Source of the DNA: a virus
Direction: 5' to 3' (one strand)
DNA: 40,138 bases
Virus record (IMG/VR): IMGVR_UViG_3300042691_035629
Coordinates: 1 to 40,138 of that record
This document shows, in pieces, positions 12,837 to 17,792 of the stretch. Position 1 is the stretch's first letter, and each line of letters starts with the position of its first letter. The position numbers and the translations under genes are program-made. Below the pieces are notes generated by a model. That model was not told where the DNA came from, ran no database searches, and saw only the letters and a list, made by a program, of their open reading frames with translations.

Positions 12837-13907
12837 ATGCTCACCACCCAGGCACCGCCCACCTCTGCGCCTGTTACGCGCCGCGCTGAGGCGGGGTTCG
12901 CGCGCACGGCAAGCGCTGCGCCGGAGCCTGGCGAGCGCGGCCACCTGCAGCACCTGCTGGTGTCGGCCATCCGCACCCGCCACTACAGCCGCCGCACCGA
13001 GCAGGCCTATTGGCACTGGACGCGGCAGTTCGTGCTCTGGTCTGGCAAGCGTCACCCGATCGACATGGGCGCCCCCGAGGTCGGTGCGTTCCTGTCCTAC
13101 CTCGCCACCGAGCGCGGCGTCAGTGCCAGCACCCAGCGCCAGGCCCTGGCCGCGCTGCTGTTCCTGTACCGCCAGGCGCTGCAGCTCGAGCTGCCCTGGG
13201 TCGACGACATCGTGCGGGCCAAACAGCCGCAGCGCCTGCCGGTCGTGCTCACGCGCGACGAGATCGGCCGCCTCTGGCAGCAGATCCCGCAGGCCTCGCG
13301 CCGCGGCTTGGTGCTGCGCCTGCTGTACGGCACCGGCATGCGTCTGCTCGAGGGCCTGCGCCTGCGCGTGAAAGACATCGACTTCGGCACCGGCAGCATT
13401 ACCGTGCGCGGCGGCAAGGGCAACAAGGACAGGACCGTCATGCTGCCCCAGAGCCTGGCGCCCGAGCTGCGCGAGGTGCTGGCCGAGCGCGAACGCTGGC
13501 ACTCGGTCGATCTGGCCACCGGCCACGCCGACGTCGAGCTGCCCGGCGCTCTGCACCTCAAGTACCCGGCCGCGCCGCGCCAGCTGGGCTGGCAGTTTGT
13601 CTTCGCCACCGAGGCTTATGTCACCTGCCCGCGCACCGGCGCCATCCGCCGCCACCACCTGCACGAAGACGGCATCCAGCGCCTCATGGCCAAGGCCGTG
13701 AAGGCGGCGCGCATCCACAAGACGGCCACGCCGCACACCCTGCGCCACAGCTTCGCCACGCACTTGCTGCAGGCAGGGTACGACATCCGCAGCATCCAGC
13801 AGCTGCTGGGCCATGCAGACGTCGAGACGACGATGATCTACACGCACGTGCTGCCGGCCAGCCAGGGCGGCCGCGGCGTGCTGAGCCCGCTCGACACCCT
13901 CGCCTGA
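12837..13907 (+). CDS. intI: Integron integrase (IntI-type tyrosine recombinase)
   Basis: The 356-aa protein follows the integron integrase pattern throughout. HYSRRTEQAYWHWTRQF forms the N-terminal core-binding region and LLYGTGMRLLEGLRLRVKD holds the first catalytic Arg (about residue 169). GGKGNKDRTVMLP holds the Lys, HTLRHSFATHLLQAGYDIR holds His/Arg (about 300-303), and TTMIYTHVL holds the Tyr (about 335). The diagnostic IntI-specific insert is present: LPGALHLKYP through FVFATEAY to RRHHLHEDGIQRL, about residues 235-282. The C-terminus GGRGVLSPLDTLA is also typical. All catalytic residues are kept, so it is probably active on attI x attC. The TGA overlaps the ATG of the HTH gene (TGATG). 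There is no strong ribosome-binding site. Confidence 0.93.
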   Translation: MLTTQAPPTSAPVTRRAEAGFARTASAAPEPGERGHLQHLLVSAIRTRHYSRRTEQAYWHWTRQFVLWSGKRHPIDMGAPEVGAFLSYLATERGVSASTQRQALAALLFLYRQALQLELPWVDDIVRAKQPQRLPVVLTRDEIGRLWQQIPQASRRGLVLRLLYGTGMRLLEGLRLRVKDIDFGTGSITVRGGKGNKDRTVMLPQSLAPELREVLAERERWHSVDLATGHADVELPGALHLKYPAAPRQLGWQFVFATEAYVTCPRTGAIRRHHLHEDGIQRLMAKAVKAARIHKTATPHTLRHSFATHLLQAGYDIRSIQQLLGHADVETTMIYTHVLPASQGGRGVLSPLDTLA

Positions 13908-14266
13908 TGCCGACGACCTGGTCACTCGACGACGCCGCCGCGGCGCTGAAGACCAGCGCCGAGACGGTGAGCGACTGCATCCACAATCGCGGCCTGCCGG
14001 CGGCGCGCATCGGCCGGGCTTACGTGCTGGTCGACGACGACGTCATCGCCTGGCTGCGCACACAGTACGGCAAACACCAGGGGGCAGCATGCGGCTCTAT
14101 CAACGCGGCGAACGAGGCACGTGGTGGGTTGACCTCGGCGAGGTCGCCGGGCAGCGCGCTCGACGCAGCACTGGCACCAGCGACCGCGCCGCGGCGCAGG
14201 AATACGCCGCCACCCTTGCGCGCGATCTCTGGCGGGCCCGCCGGCTCGGCGAAACCCCCACGGTGA
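13907..14266 (+). CDS. Excisionase-like helix-turn-helix protein
   Basis: The first 60 residues form a MerR/excisionase-type HTH: WSLDDAAAALKTSAETVSD, then CIHNRGLPAARIGRAYVLVD and DDVIAWL. Such small proteins bend attachment-site DNA and direct excision. The ATG at 13907 shares its first base with the intI stop. The remaining 60 residues are low-complexity and overlap the integrase gene for 178 nt in another frame. The functional part is therefore probably the N-terminal domain, with the tail a by-product of the overlap. Its place directly before the phage integrase supports an Xis role. Confidence 0.65.
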   Translation: MPTTWSLDDAAAALKTSAETVSDCIHNRGLPAARIGRAYVLVDDDVIAWLRTQYGKHQGAACGSINAANEARGGLTSARSPGSALDAALAPATAPRRRNTPPPLRAISGGPAGSAKPPR

Positions 14267-15381
14267 CGTGGGACCAGGCCGTCGTGGCTTGGTTGGAAGA
14301 GCACCAGCACCGCCGCAGTATCGAAGAAATCAAGCGCGTGCTGCGCTGGCTCACCGGCCACCTGCGCGGCAAGGCGCTGGCCGAGATCACCGACCCCGTC
14401 ATCCGCCAGCTGGCCAAGGCCCGCAAGGCCGAGCCCGTCAACCGCCGCACCATCGCCCGCGCGCTCGCGGCCGACAAGCCGGCCCCGAAGCCCAAGCCCA
14501 CCAGCGGCGCCACCGTCAACCGGCACCTGGCCCAGCTCAGCGCCGTGCTGCACTACGCCCACAAGCGCCGCTGGCTCGACGCCGTGCCGCCCATCACCAA
14601 GGCGCCCGAGCCCGCCAAGCGCGTGGCCTGGCTCACCCGAGACCAGGCCGAGCTGCTGCTGGCCGAGCTGCCGCCGCACCTGCGCGCCATGGCCCGCTTC
14701 GGCCTGGCCACCGGTCTGCGCGAGACGAACATCCGGCTGCTCACGTGGCACCAGGTTGACACCGCCCGCGCCGTGGCGTGGTTTGAGGCAGCCGAGATGA
14801 AGGCCGCCAAGGCCCACAGCGTGCCGCTCAACCCCGAGGCGTTGCAGGTGCTGGCCCTACAGCGCGGCAAGCACCCGCGCTGGGTGTTCCCGGTGCCGCA
14901 CTGGGTGCCGGGCGACAAGCCCGGCGACAAGCCCCGCCTGGTGGAAGACGCGCCCACCGGCAAGATCAGCAGCGCGGCCTGGCGCAAGGCCTGCACCCGC
15001 GCAGGCGTGCCCTGGCTGCGCTTCCACGATCTGCGCCACACCTGGGCCAGCTGGCACGTGCAGGCCGGCACCCCGCTGGCCGTGCTGCAGGAACTGGGCG
15101 GATGGGCCAGCCTGGCCATGGTGCAGCGCTACGCCCACCTGGGCAGCAGCCACGTGGCGCAGTGGGCCGGAAACCTCTCCCGAGGCGGCACAACTCTGGC
15201 ACAACCTGCACCGGCACCCACCAACGAAAAAGCCCCCGAAGGGGCTGTTCACGAGGGAGAAGCGGTGGGGTGGCTGATGGGACTCGAACCCACGACGACC
15301 AGAATCACAAGACGTTCCCAGGGCGCCGAGGTGTTGAAGATCAACGACTTACAGCGCCGCCGCAAGCCTAAAGCGGCTTGA
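14089..15381 (+). CDS. int: Phage tyrosine integrase (tRNA-His site)
   Basis: This 430-aa recombinase has catalytic residues in ATGLRETNIRLLTWHQVD (Arg about 210), HDLRHTWASW (about 313-316) and the Tyr in MVQRYAHLG (about 348). It catalyses integration and excision of the prophage. The C-terminal tail GWLMGLEPTTTRITRR is the translation of the antisense of a tRNA 3' half, so the attP core lies inside the coding region. Integration would replace the last codons with host sequence. The late-operon terminator and an 18-bp direct repeat also lie within the 3' end. The ATG at 14089 follows GGGGG. Confidence 0.93.
   Translation: MRLYQRGERGTWWVDLGEVAGQRARRSTGTSDRAAAQEYAATLARDLWRARRLGETPTVTWDQAVVAWLEEHQHRRSIEEIKRVLRWLTGHLRGKALAEITDPVIRQLAKARKAEPVNRRTIARALAADKPAPKPKPTSGATVNRHLAQLSAVLHYAHKRRWLDAVPPITKAPEPAKRVAWLTRDQAELLLAELPPHLRAMARFGLATGLRETNIRLLTWHQVDTARAVAWFEAAEMKAAKAHSVPLNPEALQVLALQRGKHPRWVFPVPHWVPGDKPGDKPRLVEDAPTGKISSAAWRKACTRAGVPWLRFHDLRHTWASWHVQAGTPLAVLQELGGWASLAMVQRYAHLGSSHVAQWAGNLSRGGTTLAQPAPAPTNEKAPEGAVHEGEAVGWLMGLEPTTTRITRRSQGAEVLKINDLQRRRKPKAA
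15186..15203. repeat. 18-bp direct repeat, left candidate integrase arm site
   Basis: CGGCACAACTCTGGCACA occurs here and at 15385-15402, on either side of the attP core (62 and 74 bp away). Paired direct repeats flanking a core are typical of integrase arm-binding sites. Confidence 0.65.
15227..15246 (-). terminator. Late-operon terminator (minus strand)
   Basis: A six-pair stem AGCCCC/GGGGCT (15231-15236 and 15241-15246) closes on a UUCG tetraloop in minus-strand RNA. It is followed by five T residues, one of which closes the stem. It is the first terminator met after the last lysis gene and lies antisense inside the integrase gene. Confidence 0.8.
15266..15310 (-). other. attP: attP core: 3' half of tRNA-His
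   Basis: On the minus strand 15310-15266 reads the 3' half of a tRNA. It holds an anticodon loop TTGTGAT with anticodon GTG (His), a T-arm GTGGG-TTCGAGT-CCCAT, the acceptor strand CAGCCAC, the discriminator C typical of tRNA-His, and CCA. The 5' half is missing, so it is not a tRNA gene. About 45 bp of identity would rebuild the host tRNA after integration. It occurs once and undisrupted, as in an excised or virion genome. Confidence 0.88.
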
Positions 15382-15384
15382 CGC

Positions 15385-15402
15385 CGGCACAACTCTGGCA
15401 CA
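15385..15402. repeat. 18-bp direct repeat, right candidate integrase arm site
   Basis: Exact copy of 15186-15203, just past the integrase stop. It is followed by two further GGCACA-like elements (15405-15420), giving an extended right arm. Confidence 0.65.
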
Positions 15403-15439
15403 GGCCGGCACAGCCGGGCACGGTGTTGGCACTGGGCGC

Positions 15440-15547
15440 TCAGCGGCGCCGGCTGCGCCACAGGTCGCGCAGGGTCACGGCCAGGCCGAGCAGCACCAGC
15501 GGGACACAGAGCAGCGCCGGCACCACCATGGCAGCCAACCGCCTCAT
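15440..15547 (-). CDS. Tiny membrane peptide, 35 aa
   Basis: ATG at 15547 overlaps the Rz1 stop (ATGA). The peptide is one membrane helix (MVVPALLCVPLVLLGLAVTL) followed by the basic tail RDLWRSRRR, giving N-out/C-in topology by the positive-inside rule. It is the last gene of the late operon. A role in lysis is inferred only from position. The family is not recognised. Confidence 0.5.
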   Translation of the reverse strand: MRRLAAMVVPALLCVPLVLLGLAVTLRDLWRSRRR

Positions 15548-15777
15548 CGCACCACCGCCAGCGCCGCCGCCCTGCACTGCCAGTACAGCCCCACCACCTC
15601 GAGCAGCTTGCGCGTGGTGCCGCCGAAGCTGTCGTCGGCCAGCGGCGTGAGCTCAGGGCACGACGCCACCACCAGCGGCGCTGCCGGCGGCGGCGGGGCC
15701 GAGCGCGGCATTGATGCGCTGCAGCTGCTCAGGAGAATGGCGGCAGTCACGGTACTCAGTACGCACCTGGATCTCAC
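15544..15777 (-). CDS. Rz1-like outer-membrane spanin lipoprotein
   Basis: The GTG at 15777 opens a frame that overlaps the 3' part of the Rz gene out of register, the classic Rz/Rz1 arrangement. The 77-aa product starts with a short lipoprotein signal (VLSTVTAAILLSSC) with Cys19 in the lipobox. A Pro-rich stretch (APPPPAAP) follows, as in Rz1 proteins. After lipidation it would sit in the outer membrane and pair with Rz to fuse the membranes at lysis. It extends 109 nt beyond the Rz stop, so it is only partly embedded. Confidence 0.78.
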   Translation of the reverse strand: MRSRCVLSTVTAAILLSSCSASMPRSAPPPPAAPLVVASCPELTPLADDSFGGTTRKLLEVVGLYWQCRAAALAVVR

Positions 15778-15985
15778 GCTCGACCTCCTGGCGGATGGTG
15801 GTGTGTCGCACGCTCATGCGGGCGATGGCCTCGGCGGCCGCAGTGGCGCTTGCCTGGCCTGCCTGCGCGATGAGCCGCTCGTCGCGCGCCGCCTCGGCCT
15901 CGACTGCGCTGCGGCCGTCTTGCCGGCCCTGCCAGTAGGCACCGCCCGCGGCCGCGGCGGCCAGCAGCAGTGCCCAGGGCCACAT
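15653..15985 (-). CDS. Rz-like inner-membrane spanin
   Basis: This 110-aa protein has an N-terminal membrane helix (WPWALLLAAAAAGGAYW) and then a long periplasmic, charged coiled-coil region (AVEAEAARDERLIAQAGQAS and on to HTTIRQEVEREIQVRTEYRD). That is the usual Rz design. With Rz1 it spans the periplasm and disrupts the outer membrane after the wall is opened. The ATG at 15985 lies two bases after the upstream stop (TGATCATG). Confidence 0.78.
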   Translation of the reverse strand: MWPWALLLAAAAAGGAYWQGRQDGRSAVEAEAARDERLIAQAGQASATAAAEAIARMSVRHTTIRQEVEREIQVRTEYRDCRHSPEQLQRINAALGPAAAGSAAGGGVVP

Positions 15986-15987
15986 GA

Positions 15988-16284
15988 TCACGTCGGCGCC
16001 CTTTCGTCCAGATCCCCCGCCCTGCTGTCCAGCCGCGTGCCGGCGGGCGCCGCGTAGCGCCAGCGCGGCGCGCCGGCCAGCAGGTACATGGTCACGCCCA
16101 GGGCCATGCTCAGCTTGCCCAGCGCGCCCGGGAACATCAGCCCGCCCATCAGGCCCAGGCCGATGACCAGGTGCGCCAGGAACACGCCCGGGTCTGTGAC
16201 CTTGTGGCGCATCTGGTTGACTCTGCAGACCACGCTCCACAGCGCCGCCAGGATGAGGGCAGCCGTCAGCACGCCGATCGTCAT
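15988..16284 (-). CDS. Small multi-pass membrane protein, holin candidate, 98 aa
   Basis: ATG at 16284 overlaps the preceding stop (ATGA). Hydrophobic segments MTIGVLTAALILAALWSVVC, VFLAHLVIGLGLMGGLMF and KLSMALGVTMYLLA suggest three membrane helices with a charged C-terminus. Size, topology and position directly before the spanins fit a class I holin, which makes the inner-membrane lesion that times lysis. It has no recognised family signature, and the adjacent membrane proteins are rival candidates. Confidence 0.6.
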   Translation of the reverse strand: MTIGVLTAALILAALWSVVCRVNQMRHKVTDPGVFLAHLVIGLGLMGGLMFPGALGKLSMALGVTMYLLAGAPRWRYAAPAGTRLDSRAGDLDERAPT

Positions 16285-16697
16285 GGTGACTCGTCCCCTT
16301 TGTTTTGCAGCGCCCGCGGCCGCAGGCTCCACACCCAGCGCGCCACGTTGAGCCAGTTGTGCCCGATGGCCGGCAGCAAAAACGCCACAGGCATGAGCGC
16401 GTCGGTGATCTTGACCCCGCCCGCCCACGGCACGGTGGCGCGCATGGCCTGCGTCAGCAGCTCGGCCACCGAGACGGTGACGCCCAGCGTGAGCACCAGC
16501 GACACCACCACGAAGCCCGCCAGCTGCAGCCGCGGCACCGGCGGCATGCGCCACAGGCCCACCAGCATGCCGCCGAACCAGCCCAGCACGATGGCGCCAT
16601 AGGCACCCACGGCCACCGCGAACTCGGGCCCCAGCAGCGCCGTCGCCGCCAGCACGGCCACGCTCACCAGGCCGGGCACTTGCTCGTCATGCACCAT
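16281..16697 (-). CDS. Multi-pass membrane protein of the lysis region, 138 aa
   Basis: ATG at 16697 overlaps the upstream gene by 11 nt. Membrane helices are visible at VSVAVLAATALLG, AVAVGAYGAIVLGWFGGMLV, LAGFVVVSLVLTLGVTVSV and ITDALMPVAFLLPAIG. A soluble basic tail follows (SLRPRALQNKGDESP). It could be a second holin or antiholin, or an unrelated membrane protein. The sequence alone does not decide. Confidence 0.6.
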   Translation of the reverse strand: MVHDEQVPGLVSVAVLAATALLGPEFAVAVGAYGAIVLGWFGGMLVGLWRMPPVPRLQLAGFVVVSLVLTLGVTVSVAELLTQAMRATVPWAGGVKITDALMPVAFLLPAIGHNWLNVARWVWSLRPRALQNKGDESP

Positions 16698-17076
16698 GGG
16701 GCACCTCGTCGTCGAGCCGTTGCGAGATGGCGGCGGCCAGCAGCATCAGCAGCCACAGGCCCACCGCGCCCAGCGGCAGGCCGAAGCGCGCGCTGCACTG
16801 CTCGGCACCCGGCACCACCGGCCACGGCGCGGCCAGCCACAGCAGCGAGCAGCCGGCCGTGAGCAGCTGCCACACGCCGGCCAGCGCCGCCACCGCCCAC
16901 ACCCAGCCGCTGCGGTAGGCGTTGGCCAGCAGCGAGAGCAGCACCAGCACCAGCAGCGCCTGGCTGGCGTTCCAGACGTCGGCCTGGGTGTCGGGCGACA
17001 CGTGCTTCCAGGCGTGCTGAGCCAGGCCGGCCACCAGCAGCACGCCGGCTGCCTCGTTGAGGTAGCGCCGCCTCAT
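16687..17076 (-). CDS. Multi-pass membrane protein of the lysis region, 129 aa
   Basis: ATG at 17076 overlaps the upstream stop (ATGA). Hydrophobic segments AAGVLLVAGLAQ, SQALLVLVLLSLLANAY, VWAVAALAGVWQLLTAG and AVGLWLLMLLAAAI predict four helices separated by short loops. The N-terminus begins with MRRRYLNE. It is one of three consecutive polytopic proteins. No known family is recognised, and a lysis role is inferred from context. Confidence 0.6.
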   Translation of the reverse strand: MRRRYLNEAAGVLLVAGLAQHAWKHVSPDTQADVWNASQALLVLVLLSLLANAYRSGWVWAVAALAGVWQLLTAGCSLLWLAAPWPVVPGAEQCSARFGLPLGAVGLWLLMLLAAAISQRLDDEVPHGA

Positions 17077-17222
17077 CGTGGCGTACCCGGGCGCGGGCCG
17101 CCGCCGCTGTGCGGGCGCAGCAGCATGGCCTTGAGGGTGTCGCCCTCTTGCCGCTGGCGGCAGGCGATGAACAGGTAGCAGGCCACCGCGCCCGATACAA
17201 CCAACAGGGCATTCATCAGCAT
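17073..17222 (-). CDS. Small single-pass membrane protein, 49 aa
   Basis: The ATG at 17222 is preceded by GGAGA (17233-17229). One membrane helix, LMNALLVVSGAVACYLFIAC, about residues 2-21, is followed by a basic cytoplasmic-type tail (RQRQEGDTLKAMLLRPHSGG). It starts the lysis block and overlaps the next gene by ATGA. The function is unknown, and an antiholin-like regulator is one option. Confidence 0.55.
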   Translation of the reverse strand: MLMNALLVVSGAVACYLFIACRQRQEGDTLKAMLLRPHSGGGPRPGTPR

Positions 17223-17302
17223 GGAGATTCTCCGGTTGCGTCGGCACAGCCTGCCGACAGGGCGGTGATGGGTGACCGGTGGGCCGGCCTTGTGGTGTTC
17301 AT
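17216..17302 (-). CDS. Possible 28-aa linking ORF
   Basis: The ATG at 17302 overlaps the previous stop (ATGA) and the TGA at 17218-17216 overlaps the next start region. It would thus couple the tail gene to the lysis genes. The peptide has no motif. It may serve only to carry ribosomes across the gap. Confidence 0.3.
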   Translation of the reverse strand: MNTTRPAHRSPITALSAGCADATGESPC

Positions 17303-17787
17303 CGCTTGACCTGGGTGACGCGCATGACGCTGTCCCAGATTTGAATGGCCGGCCCCGACACTGTCGTGCGCAGCTGGAAGGTGAGCGCAACGCCTGCAGC
17401 AGCAGAGAAGCTGGCGATGCAGGCGATCTGATGCCGCGACAGATCGGCAAATCGGCTGCCACCGATTACCACGGTCGAGCCGCCTGCCGGCGTGACCCTC
17501 CAGACGATGTTGTTGCCCGCGTCGCCGTTGATGTTGTTGGCATAAGCGGCGGCAGTGAACTCGATCGTGCACGCGGCCTCGGGCGTGACCACGAACTCGT
17601 GCACGATGACGTCGTTGCCGAAGCCAGCGCCCGCGGGGTCTTCTTGGCTGGTGCTCAGCGCGGTGGCAGCATCTGCCGCCAGGCCGCCCACAGCGCTGAG
17701 GGCGCCGCCCACGTAGTTGGCCTTGGCGGCGCTGGATGCCGCTGCGTCGGCTGCGACTTGTGCGACTTGTTCTGTTGCGGGTCTCAT
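17299..17787 (-). CDS. Hypothetical protein downstream of the tail spike, 162 aa
   Basis: The start is taken as ATG at 17787, five bases after the tail-spike stop. A TTG at 17796 overlapping that stop is an alternative. The N-terminus is an Ala-rich helix (QVAQVAADAAASSAAK). The rest alternates strands (NDVIVHEFVVTPEAACTIEF and on to GVALTFQLRTTVSG), as in small virion beta-proteins. It may be a tail-spike accessory or capping protein. No named family is recognised. Confidence 0.55.
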   Translation of the reverse strand: MRPATEQVAQVAADAAASSAAKANYVGGALSAVGGLAADAATALSTSQEDPAGAGFGNDVIVHEFVVTPEAACTIEFTAAAYANNINGDAGNNIVWRVTPAGGSTVVIGGSRFADLSRHQIACIASFSAAAGVALTFQLRTTVSGPAIQIWDSVMRVTQVKR

Positions 17788-17792
17788 TGAGT

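Noticed and set aside
15266-15310. A tRNA-His gene
   Set aside because: Only the half from the anticodon loop to CCA is present; there is no D-arm or 5' acceptor strand. It is an attachment core.
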